A stretch of DNA of 64,000 bases from JAICMB01 sp963795935 (GTDB lineage Bacteria; Acidobacteriota; Terriglobia; Bryobacterales; Bryobacteraceae): contig CAWCJO010000010.1 in the NCBI GenBank assembly GCA_963795935.1, positions 1-64,000 of the forward strand, read 5' to 3'. The notes beneath the pieces were generated by a model. The model ran no database searches. It saw only the letters and a program-made list of their open reading frames with translations, and was not told the DNA's origin. Of this stretch, positions 57,401 through 64,000 are shown piece after piece. Made by a program: the position numbers and the translations under genes. Each line of letters begins with the position of its first letter. Positions within the stretch are counted from its first letter, which is position 1.

Positions 57401-58467
57401 CCAACCCGACCGTGTTGACGCCCTCCAGCGCGTCTCTTACGTTCACCTATCCGGCTGGCTCTGTTAACACTCCACCCAGCCAGACCGTGCAGTTGGCCGC
57501 CAGCAACAGCGCCGCGCTCCCCTTTACCACCGCCGTGACGACCCAAAGCAACGTGAATTTCCTCACGGTCACGCCCGCTTCCGGCAACACTCCCGCGGCT
57601 CTCACCGTCGGCTTAAATCAATCCGTAATTGCAACGCTCGGGATCGGGACCTACACCGGAACCATTACGGTCTCCTCCGCCGGCCTCCCCAACGCGGCCA
57701 TCAACGTGACCCTCAGCGTTACCGCGGCGCCCCCGCCATCTCTGAACGCCATCGTGAACGCGGCCACGCAGCAGTCCGGACCGGTCGCGCCGGGCGAGAT
57801 CGTCACTATCTACGGCGTCAACATCGGACCGGCAACCCCGGCGCCCTTAAAACTCACGTCCACTGGAACCGTCCCGCTCACCCTCGGCGGCGTCCAGGTC
57901 TTCTTTGACGGGACCTCCGCGCCCGTCGTCTATGCCTCGGCGAATCAGGTCAACGCCATTGTTCCCTACGAGGTTGCCGGCCGCGTCCAGACCAACATCA
58001 CCGTGGTCCTCAACGGCGTCAGCTCGCCCCCGATCCAGCAACGCGCCACCGACAGCCAGCCCGGCATCTTCACCGCCAACGCCTCGGGCTCCGGCCAGGG
58101 ATCGATTCTGAATCAGGACAACTCCTACAACGGAGCGAGTAATCCCGCCGCCAAGGGCAGCGTCATCCAGATCTTCGCCACCGGCGAAGGCCAGCTCAAC
58201 CCCGCCGGCGTCACCGGCTCCCTGACGCCGCTCACCTCGCCGTTCCCCAAACCGGTCGAGCCGGTGACCGTCACGTTCCTAGCGCTCGGGTCGCTCGCGA
58301 GCGCGGCAGTGACGCCCTCCTACGCTGGCGAAGCGCCGGGCGAAGTTTCCGGCGTTTTGCAGGTGAACGCGGTCGTGCCCAGCGGGCTTCCTTCCGGTCC
58401 CGTAACGGTGGTGATCACGGTCGGGAACAACGCCAGTCCAGCAACCGTAACAGTGAACGTTCAATAG
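54451..58467 (+). CDS. Large secreted Ig/BACON-like repeat protein with Solibacter C-terminal domain
   Basis: A 1338-aa protein from GTG 54451 (GGAG eight bases upstream) with a signal peptide (TWIYFALFAALGCFDTAQAQ). Residues about 25-1110 are roughly ten to eleven repeats of 90-110 aa, each with a strand pattern like LSFTYPAG......Q.LTV.SS....F.A......WLTV.P.SG.TP..L.V.VN...L..GTY.G.I.V, typical of BACON/Ig-like beta sandwiches. The last 220 residues (NAIVNAATQQSGPVAPGEIVTIYGVNIGP, QVNAIVPYEV) are the Solibacter C-terminal domain. Almost no lysine or charged residues; a surface or secreted adhesive role is likely. Confidence 0.85.
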   Translation: MKSLFRSNTWIYFALFAALGCFDTAQAQISLSPTTLNFCVASNTSTPPAAQTLTVASSGSAVSYNANGTQPWIRLNGSSTPIVGNTSSSPTISVTLDPSAYASASSNTGQVQVQPSGGATLSATVNVTVSSSCSNVTSATLAATPNPLIFTLAAGTTGPQTATLAVSSSGSSVNVTAAATVTNGNYQWLGVSQPTGILPQNLTVTVDPSSLSTGVTYTGAIALTQNGVPGNSLSVPVYVTLGSSSTVVASPNPISLNIPAGTTTNQTQAVQVSAPVGDQIAVSVNSGTGPLNWLTVSSPLSQVPTSFSVTINPNTLTPGVVYNGSVTVAQVGNTANALTIPVSATLAGNGVLTAGPSAVTFNIAPGTFAQQTQTVTINGPAAPIVVTAQQTNGPSGWLSAPTPSGNLPQQITITVNPFGFTTGTTYNGSILVQQSGNTLSIPVTVTVQGTPTLTVTPTQLSFGYQIGQTAAVPQQALNVSSPAASTVNFSVTTATSSCGNNWLVVSPTQTAATGSTPTPVTVSVNTSGLTTPETCNGVITINAPGASNPTTNVNVSLLVSQNPILSVSPSSLTFNYQPGGAIPASQQLALTSSSSALTYSYSVNPGSSGGPNFLTVTQDVAQTPATLTVAASSNVLATLAPGTYVDNLAVSSTGAGNPTVIVPVTLTIANNPTITAFPSSLVMNYQIGQMQPPAQTITLASTGSPVQFNAAVSTTTCGTFLSVTPVSGNTQATLGQNGTTLTVEASMSGITAPQTCSGTITITSPNSNISVPINVTVNVVNSAVINVGASAIVQSATSGSAVTGITVPLTASDGATVIGYTVTASTNPPGQVWLNEFPQTGFTPSNLNVQLNPANLPAGVYTGAITISSATAVPTQTIPVTYVIAAQASVTPTSLAFTVPAGTTTAAQTLTVNGVPAGTTIAASATTNVCGPNWITTAVAGNTVSVAINGTTFALPGTCTGLISIIVPGAVNSPLIVPVSAAVTNPTVLTPSSASLTFTYPAGSVNTPPSQTVQLAASNSAALPFTTAVTTQSNVNFLTVTPASGNTPAALTVGLNQSVIATLGIGTYTGTITVSSAGLPNAAINVTLSVTAAPPPSLNAIVNAATQQSGPVAPGEIVTIYGVNIGPATPAPLKLTSTGTVPLTLGGVQVFFDGTSAPVVYASANQVNAIVPYEVAGRVQTNITVVLNGVSSPPIQQRATDSQPGIFTANASGSGQGSILNQDNSYNGASNPAAKGSVIQIFATGEGQLNPAGVTGSLTPLTSPFPKPVEPVTVTFLALGSLASAAVTPSYAGEAPGEVSGVLQVNAVVPSGLPSGPVTVVITVGNNASPATVTVNVQ

Positions 58468-58598
58468 CCGCCGCAACGCGTCAACGCAGAGGGGCGAGCG
58501 CCCGCCGGCCTTCGTCCCTCTTGCACCTCCCGCCCCGCTGTAAATCCGCCGCCACCCTCGACGCTCCCGCGTGCGCCGCAACGTGGTGAACTAGAAAC

Positions 58599-59945
58599 AT
58601 GACACAGCAAAACAACCGGCGCGATCTCCTTCGCTCCGCCGCCGGCGCCGCGCTCACCACCGGCATCTTCACGCGCCGCGCGCAAGGCGCCAACGGCAAA
58701 ATCAATGCCGGCTTCATCGGCATGGGCAAGATGGGCCGCGCCAATTTGCATTACGCCATGCGCCAGGACAACCTTGTCCCGGTCGCCGTGTGCGATGTCT
58801 TCCAGCGCAACCTCGACTGGGCCGTCCGCGACAGCGGCAACCAAGCCAAGCCATATCGCGACTTTCGCGAAGTTCTTGCCAATCCCGCCATCGACGTCGT
58901 GTGCATCGCCACGCCCGACCACTGGCACGCCTACATGACGGTCGAAGCCTGCAAGGCCGGCAAGGACGTTTACGTCGAGAAGCCCATCTGCTGCGTCGTC
59001 GACGAAGGAGTCAAGATGGTCGAAGCCGCGCGCAAATACAACCGCATCGTCCAGGCCGGAACCATGCAGCGCTCGGCCAAGCATTTCCAGGAAGCGGTCG
59101 AGATCGTGCGCAACGGCGACCTCGGCGACATCACCTTCGTGCGCACCTGGAACTACGGCAATGGCGATCCGAAGGGTTGGGGCAATCCGCCCGATAGCGA
59201 TCCGCCTTCCGGTCTCGACTGGGACATGTGGTTGGGACCAGCCCCCCGGCGCGCCTTCAACGAGAATCGTTTCGGAATCGATCCCAAGGACCGCTACTTT
59301 TCCAATTTCCGTTGGTTCTGGGACTATGCCGGCGGCATGATGACCGATTGGGGCGTCCACTGGCTCGACATTGTGCAAATGGCGTCCAAAGAGGAAATGC
59401 CCTCTGAGATCGCAGCGTTGGGCGGCAAGCTTTACGTCAAAGACAACACCGAAACCCCCGATACCCTGCAGGTCAGTTATCTATACCCGAGCGGCTTCGT
59501 GGCCACCTACGAGCGCCGCTCCGGCAACGCGCAGTCGATGTTCGATAAGAGCGGCGGGATTCTCTTCTGCGGCAACAAGGGCACCATGTTTCTCGACCGC
59601 GGCGGATATAAGATCGTCCCCGAAATGCGCGTCAAGCGCCCCGCCGAGAGCGGCAACGCGCGCCCCGAGATGGAACCGGCGATGGCCGAAGCCGCCGTCA
59701 AATCGACCGACAGCGGCAACGCCAACCATTGGGCGAATTTCCTGGAATGCGTGCGCACCCGCCAGAAGCCGATCAGCGACATTGAAAAATGCCAGAGGTC
59801 GACGACCACGTGCCTGCTAGGAAACGTCGCCTATCGCAGCGGCATGAAGCTCGATTGGGACGCGCGCAAGTGGACGACAACGCAATCCGAGCCGCGCAAA
59901 TTCCTGACCCGCGAATATAGGAAACCGTGGAAGCTCGTTGTTTAA
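58599..59945 (+). CDS. Tat-exported Gfo/Idh/MocA-family oxidoreductase
   Basis: A 448-aa NAD-dependent sugar-type oxidoreductase. The N-terminus (NNRRDLLRSAAGAALTTGIF) is a twin-arginine signal. GFIGMGKMGRANLHYA is the Rossmann motif, EKPICC the catalytic Lys region (EKP), and MTDWGVHWLDIVQ the C-terminal domain histidine block. Acidobacteria and Planctomycetes have many exported members acting on sugars or inositols; the substrate is unknown. It converges with the PPC-domain gene at 59991. Confidence 0.9.
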   Translation: MTQQNNRRDLLRSAAGAALTTGIFTRRAQGANGKINAGFIGMGKMGRANLHYAMRQDNLVPVAVCDVFQRNLDWAVRDSGNQAKPYRDFREVLANPAIDVVCIATPDHWHAYMTVEACKAGKDVYVEKPICCVVDEGVKMVEAARKYNRIVQAGTMQRSAKHFQEAVEIVRNGDLGDITFVRTWNYGNGDPKGWGNPPDSDPPSGLDWDMWLGPAPRRAFNENRFGIDPKDRYFSNFRWFWDYAGGMMTDWGVHWLDIVQMASKEEMPSEIAALGGKLYVKDNTETPDTLQVSYLYPSGFVATYERRSGNAQSMFDKSGGILFCGNKGTMFLDRGGYKIVPEMRVKRPAESGNARPEMEPAMAEAAVKSTDSGNANHWANFLECVRTRQKPISDIEKCQRSTTTCLLGNVAYRSGMKLDWDARKWTTTQSEPRKFLTREYRKPWKLVV

Positions 59946-59990
59946 GGCAATGTTTAACGCGGGGCCGGCGCGCGCGTCAGACTTTACGCA

Positions 59991-60506
59991 TCAATGCCAT
60001 TGCCACTGGTCGACGCGGGACAGATCGGCGGAGTCGCTAAGAACAGCCAGCGAGATTGCGGCGAAGGTGAAGACGGACGTTCCCGGTTCAAGATGGCCGG
60101 CTATTACTTTTTCCGTGCTCGCGAGCGTGATGTGCGCGTGGACGCGGCCGCCGATCACCAGTCCGCCGACGCCCGTCACATCGAAGGGGCCATCCCCTTT
60201 GCTGAACACATCCTTGGGCGGAAGCGTGGTGTTGCCGACCACGTGGACCTGGTAGCTGGTCACGGAACCGAATCCGCTTATGATCACTGCATTGCGAATC
60301 GATTCGCGCGCGATGGCCTGCTTGAGACCCGCCAGCATATCGGTTCCGTTCTTGAGACGCACGATTACGATGCGCTGTAGATTCGAGGAGATCGTCGCCG
60401 CCGCCGGAGCGGGAGCCGCGGAAGACGGCGCCTGTCCGCCGGAAAGCGAGGCGGCCGCGAGCGTTGCGGCCGTAAAGGCGCTTCGTAAAAAGCTTGTCAT
60501 AGGCAT
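59991..60506 (-). CDS. PPC/DUF296 domain protein with an N-terminal signal
   Basis: From ATG 60506 (or 60500): a signal-like segment (MTSFLRSAFTAATLAAASLSG), a short Ala/Pro linker, then a PPC (DUF296) domain of about 125 residues: IVIVRLKNGTDMLAGLKQAI, ISGFGSVTSYQVHV, DVTGVGGLVIGGRVHAHITLAS and VIAGHLEPGTSVFTFAAISL, which carries the His cluster GRVHAH..GH. PPC domains occur in plant AT-hook factors and in stand-alone bacterial proteins of unknown role. An export signal is unusual for something annotated as DNA-binding and argues for a periplasmic or enzymatic role. Confidence 0.8.
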   Translation of the reverse strand: MPMTSFLRSAFTAATLAAASLSGGQAPSSAAPAPAAATISSNLQRIVIVRLKNGTDMLAGLKQAIARESIRNAVIISGFGSVTSYQVHVVGNTTLPPKDVFSKGDGPFDVTGVGGLVIGGRVHAHITLASTEKVIAGHLEPGTSVFTFAAISLAVLSDSADLSRVDQWQWH

Positions 60507-60728
60507 TGTCCCAATATGACAGTTCGCCTTCCCGCCGGGCGGCGGACGCAGGTACTTTTCGGTCCACTTCGTCCACGACCTCGGAAACGACGTGAACCGC
60601 CGTGTATCCGGCTGCCGCGCGGCCGGGCACAACTCAGCCCGGGTTCTCCAGCGCGATTTCAGCCCCGCGCCCGAGGGCTGCCGCTCCCACGCCCACGCCC
60701 CCCGACTCGGCCTTGATACAGTGTAGCG

Positions 60729-61529
60729 GTGGATCTCCCCAAGCGCCTTATCGTGAAGCCCGGCCAACGCGTGCGCCTCGCCGAATGGGATCCCGGCGAG
60801 ACGCTGGGGATGAATAAGGACCCAGCCGCCGCCACCGACCATAGCGCGAAACTGCGCAAGCTGCAGCAACTCCTATATGCGGACAAGCGCTATGCCCTGC
60901 TGATTATTCTGCAAGCGCTCGACGCCGGCGGAAAGGACGGAACGATCCGCCACGTCATGTCAGGCGTCAACCCGCAGGGCTGCGAAGTGACGTCGTTCAA
61001 GGCGCCGTCATCGGAGGAGCTCGATCACGATTTTTTATGGCGCATTCACAAAGCGACCCCGCGCCGCGGCGAGATCGGGATTTTCAACCGCTCGCAGTAC
61101 GAAGACGTCCTGATCGTGCGCGTCCACAAATTGGTTCCGAAGGCAGTATGGTCGAAGCGCTACGGGCAAATCAACGATTTGGAGCGGATGCTGTCCGAAA
61201 ATGGCGTGAAGATCCTGAAATTCTTCTTGCATATCGGCAAGGACGAGCAGTTGAAACGCTTCGAAAGCCGCATCTCCGATCCCGCCAAGAATTGGAAGCT
61301 CTCGCTCCCCGATTTCAAGGAGCGCGAGCACTGGGACGAGTACATGGAGGCATACGAAGACGCGCTCAGCGAGTGCAGCGCCAAACATGCGCCTTGGTAC
61401 ATCATTCCCGCCAACCACAAATGGTTTCGCAACTACGCGATTTCAACAATCATTATCGAAGCCCTCGAAGAATTGAAACTCGCCTACCCCAAAACTTCCA
61501 TCGATTTGTCGCGGGTGAAGCTCAAATAA
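60729..61529 (+). CDS. ppk2: Polyphosphate kinase 2 family protein
   Basis: A 266-aa PPK2. The Walker A region is ILQALDAGGKDGTIRHVM (commonly DAAGKDG, here DAGGKDG). Walker B and lid motifs follow (FNRSQYEDVLIVRVH, HIGKDEQLKRFESRI), then DDAL/EDALSECS, APWYIIPANHKWFRNYA. Members transfer phosphate between polyphosphate and nucleotides (class I-III differ in whether NDP or NMP is used); class cannot be assigned surely. Start is GTG 60729. The gap 60507-60728 between it and the divergent PPC gene holds no gene I can support. Confidence 0.92.
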   Translation: MDLPKRLIVKPGQRVRLAEWDPGETLGMNKDPAAATDHSAKLRKLQQLLYADKRYALLIILQALDAGGKDGTIRHVMSGVNPQGCEVTSFKAPSSEELDHDFLWRIHKATPRRGEIGIFNRSQYEDVLIVRVHKLVPKAVWSKRYGQINDLERMLSENGVKILKFFLHIGKDEQLKRFESRISDPAKNWKLSLPDFKEREHWDEYMEAYEDALSECSAKHAPWYIIPANHKWFRNYAISTIIIEALEELKLAYPKTSIDLSRVKLK

Positions 61530-61536
61530 CTTCTTT

Positions 61537-62967
61537 TCAGACAATTTCCACGATCGCTGCGCTGGCCGCGGGCAGTTCGATTCCAACCCGACCATTGCGT
61601 ACCGGTATGCGTTCCGATTTCGCCGGGCTCCATGTTGCCGCCGCCGTGACTTCCGCTCCGCCCAGCGTAACTCCGGACTTCGTATCGATAGATGGGCCGC
61701 TTAACCGCATTACTGAAGCTTGGGGGCCATGAACGCGTCCCTCGGCGCTCACCGCCAATGACGCCTTCCGAACTCCCTTATTAATCAAGGTGAGTGCCAC
61801 CGCTTTCGGGTTCGGCCGAGTGGCATACGCTTTGATATTTTGCGAGCTTGCGTCCATATCCACCCTCAGCATTTGTCCTTTGCCGGCAAGCGAGAAGGCG
61901 AGCATGCCGTAATATTCCGGCTTGGTCGAGTAATGGCCCAGTTCGTCATCGCCGATCGGCGAGTAGGAACTGATAAAGTCGAGCTGATTCACGCCCGTTT
62001 CCATGTTCACGCCAGCGCAGCCGTTCGCCGCAAGAGTAAACATATAGTCAAGCGCCCACAGCGCCGCCGCCATCGTATCGCTCACGCCGGGCCGCCCCCC
62101 GCCGGAGAACGAATTGACCTCGCAAATACGATAGGGAACGCCGCAGCTATGTGACGCCGCGCTTAATTGGTCGAGCCGCGGCTGCAGCTTCGGATCCACG
62201 CCCAGCAACTTCTCGATGGTGCTCGCCGGGTTCTGGCCTTCACGATAATAATGCTGTGTGAGAAGCACGGCATCTCTGCCTTCGTCGTCGGCAAATCGCG
62301 TCACCCAATCTGTCTTTCCCGCCGCGTCCGGCCCGGCAAACGGGATGCCCGGAAAGTGCTCCCGCAGCACGGCCTTATAGCGGCGGTATTCTATTAGCCA
62401 ATCCTCGTAACCATACTCCGGCTTGCGGTGCTTGGCGCGGCCGAACAGGTCCGGCTCGTTGCCGATCTCGAAGGCAAGCATCCTCTCCCCGGCAATGGCC
62501 AGGACGGCCTTCGCTTCCGCGATCGCTTCAGCCTGCGACCCCGTGCCGAGATTCAATCCCCAAATCAGCTTCCACCCGGTTGCATCGAGAAAGCCGCCTA
62601 AATTTTTGAGCGCGGCATCATTGATTACAGTCCCGCGGCCGCTCGAAACCGCCGCGCCGTTTGGCGAGTAGTGAGCGTAGTCGGACGTGTTGCCGCCGAC
62701 GCGGATGACGCCGCGCGCGCCCAGCCTGCGCACCAATTGCACATAAGCACGGTTCTCGCTACTCATCAACCCGGACCTGGCCACCGACGAGATCTCATAT
62801 CCCAATCCCACGAAATCGGGCGCAATGACGCCCAACGGCTGGTCTGTCCGTACCGTCACACGGACGGTTTGAGATACGTCGTTCTGAGGGGGAGCGGCAA
62901 TGGCCGGAGATGAAGCCAAGCCGCCGCAAGCCGAAATACCGCAGGCGAGAAAATCGCGCCGGTTCAT
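61537..62967 (-). CDS. GH79-like glycoside hydrolase, Tat-type signal
   Basis: A 476-aa secreted enzyme. MNRRDFLACGISACGGLASSPAIA is a Tat-like signal. The TIM-barrel part has FVGLGYEISS, VIRVGGNTSDYA, the proposed acid/base in FEIGNEPDLF and the nucleophile candidate in ICEVNSFSGGG. These are the positions used by GH79 enzymes (heparanase, beta-glucuronidase). A C-terminal beta domain (PNPKAVALTLINKG) follows, as in GH79. Substrate is likely a uronic-acid polysaccharide. ATG 62967 overlaps the DUF1080 stop, so the two form one unit. Confidence 0.85.
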   Translation of the reverse strand: MNRRDFLACGISACGGLASSPAIAAPPQNDVSQTVRVTVRTDQPLGVIAPDFVGLGYEISSVARSGLMSSENRAYVQLVRRLGARGVIRVGGNTSDYAHYSPNGAAVSSGRGTVINDAALKNLGGFLDATGWKLIWGLNLGTGSQAEAIAEAKAVLAIAGERMLAFEIGNEPDLFGRAKHRKPEYGYEDWLIEYRRYKAVLREHFPGIPFAGPDAAGKTDWVTRFADDEGRDAVLLTQHYYREGQNPASTIEKLLGVDPKLQPRLDQLSAASHSCGVPYRICEVNSFSGGGRPGVSDTMAAALWALDYMFTLAANGCAGVNMETGVNQLDFISSYSPIGDDELGHYSTKPEYYGMLAFSLAGKGQMLRVDMDASSQNIKAYATRPNPKAVALTLINKGVRKASLAVSAEGRVHGPQASVMRLSGPSIDTKSGVTLGGAEVTAAATWSPAKSERIPVRNGRVGIELPAASAAIVEIV

Positions 62968-63677
62968 CTCATCTGCTTTGTGCGAATCCGAATGTTGCGG
63001 AACAAGGCAAATGTAAACTGATCGTGTAACTGTAGTCCGATCGGCCCAACCTTGGATCGCGCCGGGTCTCCCGGTGATTCCGCCACTACTACGCCGTTCA
63101 GCTTCACCCGAATCATGTCGTTTCGAGACTCGATATCCATGGCGTTCCACTGTGCGTGTTTCTGCTCGCCAGTTTTTGCCGCTGTAAAAAGGTAAACGCT
63201 GCCGGAGGGGTATTTCTCCTTGTCATTATCGATGATTTGGATCTCATAGCCTACGTGCGCCGGGCTGCCCTTCAATGCCGTGTCCTTCGGCATCCAAACC
63301 GTATCCGGTTCGCCGATTACCCAATGCGCGCGCGATTCGTCGCGGATCGATACGCCACTGTTCTGGTCGGGCGGAATCAAGTACTCAACATGCAAGTCAA
63401 ACTCGCCGAACTCGCGCTTTGTATACAGCCAGGACTGCCGTCCTATCCAAGCTCGAAACTGCTTCCGCTCAACCGGCCATGCCTCCCCAAAAGGATTTCC
63501 CACGCCCACATGCCGCCGCTGCCCCAGCAAGGTCCCATCCGGCAAGATAGTCCAGATCCCTTCTCCTCGTATCTCCCACTGATCCAAATTCTTTCCGTCG
63601 AATAACGGTTCCCATTCCTGCGCCCTGACAGCGCCTGTCAGCAGAAACACGAGTACAATTGCGCCGAAAATTCTCAT
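62964..63677 (-). CDS. DUF1080 (3-keto-disaccharide hydrolase-like) secreted protein
   Basis: A 237-aa protein with signal peptide (MRIFGAIVLVFLLTGAVRA), then the DUF1080 pattern: WEPLFDGKNLDQWEIRGEG, EFGEFDLHVEYLIPPDQNSGVSIRDES, GYEIQIIDND and KLNGVVVAES, ending QLHDQFTFALFRNIRIRT. The fold is a concanavalin-like beta sandwich; characterised members hydrolyse 3-keto-glycosides. I prefer ATG 63677 to the earlier start at 63701 because it opens the signal peptide. Translationally coupled to the GH79-like gene. Confidence 0.9.
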   Translation of the reverse strand: MRIFGAIVLVFLLTGAVRAQEWEPLFDGKNLDQWEIRGEGIWTILPDGTLLGQRRHVGVGNPFGEAWPVERKQFRAWIGRQSWLYTKREFGEFDLHVEYLIPPDQNSGVSIRDESRAHWVIGEPDTVWMPKDTALKGSPAHVGYEIQIIDNDKEKYPSGSVYLFTAAKTGEQKHAQWNAMDIESRNDMIRVKLNGVVVAESPGDPARSKVGPIGLQLHDQFTFALFRNIRIRTKQMR

Positions 63678-63756
63678 TGCCGTCTCCCACGAGAGTAGCA
63701 CTCGCCCCGCGCTACGCCAGCCGCCGTCCGCGCACCGGCAAACCGCTTATCTTCCG

Positions 63757-64000
63757 TTACTCGCAAATGATCTTGTTCGATGGTCTGACGCCGTTGGCGC
63801 TGAACGAACCTTCCAGTTTTCGTCCATCCTTGAGCGAGATCATAAAGTTGCCGGAGATTCTCACCCTGCCCCATCTGGCTGAAAAATGCAGTATCTGAAT
63901 CTTGCTCTTCACGGCAGCTTCACATTGACCCGCCCTCGCGCATTCCATGCCAAGCGCCTCCATCCAGTTCTTTTCCTGCTTCAGAGTCCAATCCCCCGGA
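63757..64000 (-). CDS. Hypothetical protein, N-terminus beyond window
   Basis: An open frame reading DWTLKQEKNWMEALGMECARAG at the window edge and ending at 63757 after SGNFMISLKDGRKLEGSFSANG. The visible 80 residues include a region with basic and beta character. The true start lies beyond base 64000, or at an internal ATG (63963). No family recognised. It precedes the DUF1080 gene on the same strand with a 79-bp gap. Confidence 0.45.
   Translation of the reverse strand, partial: PGDWTLKQEKNWMEALGMECARAGQCEAAVKSKIQILHFSARWGRVRISGNFMISLKDGRKLEGSFSANGVRPSNKIICE

Noticed and set aside
1..64000. CRISPR arrays, insertion sequences, rRNA genes and replication origins
   Set aside because: No regularly spaced repeats, transposase frames, rRNA-like segments or DnaA-box clusters were seen.

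Overview
The window looks like a chromosomal segment of an acidobacterium of the Solibacter/Bryobacter type. The reasons are high GC, the C-terminal secreted-protein domain typical of Solibacter (in at least three genes here), DUF1080 and Gfo/Idh/MocA proteins, winged-helix plus TPR regulators, and housekeeping genes of a Gram-negative cell (rseP, dxr, secG, dsbD, plsX, tolC-type efflux). This is inferred from gene content; there is no rRNA in the window.

Layout. 0-3 kb: remnant of an excisionase-like gene, a possible small membrane peptide, then glmS-yjbQ. 3-7 kb (minus): alpha/beta hydrolase, rseP, dxr, with a candidate structured leader RNA upstream of dxr. 7-9 kb: two divergent NAD-dependent dehydrogenases. 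9-14 kb (minus): AsmA-like protein, MobA-like nucleotidyltransferase, XdhC-like protein and heme A synthase, in a stretch dense with one-base indels. 14-24 kb: cell-surface glycan cluster (two large membrane proteins, TPR-FkbH protein, two GT4 glycosyltransferases, heptose-bisphosphate phosphatase-like protein, TylF-type methyltransferase, aldo/keto reductase). 24-27 kb: the two glycine decarboxylase P subunits.

27-36.7 kb is an accessory region. An intact tRNA-Leu(GAG) directly downstream of secG (36578-36664) is matched by two 55-60 bp copies of its 3' half at 27985-28044 and 30855-30909. This is the scar expected from two integrations into the tRNA gene. The inner element carries a RelE/ParE-type toxin with a 55-aa putative antitoxin, and a translationally coupled two-gene unit whose second protein ends in a HEPN/DUF4145-like region. 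That pair is my best candidate for an undescribed, possibly defensive, system. The outer element carries a winged-helix/TPR regulator and secreted Solibacter-type proteins, one a kelch-repeat protein with a truncated duplicate beside it. No integrase is visible.

36.7-46 kb: secG, then a DUF190-TolC-adaptor-RND efflux operon transcribed away from an OmpR/CusR-like response regulator and histidine kinase. 46-52 kb (minus): M28 peptidase, dsbD, plsX, rpmF, DUF177. 52-64 kb: another winged-helix/TPR protein, a 1338-aa secreted repeat protein, a Tat-exported oxidoreductase, a PPC-domain protein, PPK2, a GH79-like hydrolase, a DUF1080 protein and a truncated gene at the edge.

A caution for all users: at least 25 one-base frameshifts interrupt otherwise well conserved genes, including the presumably essential glmS, rpmF and gcvPA. 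I read most of them as residual sequencing or assembly errors, not gene decay. Frameshifted genes are listed as single features spanning all their frames.
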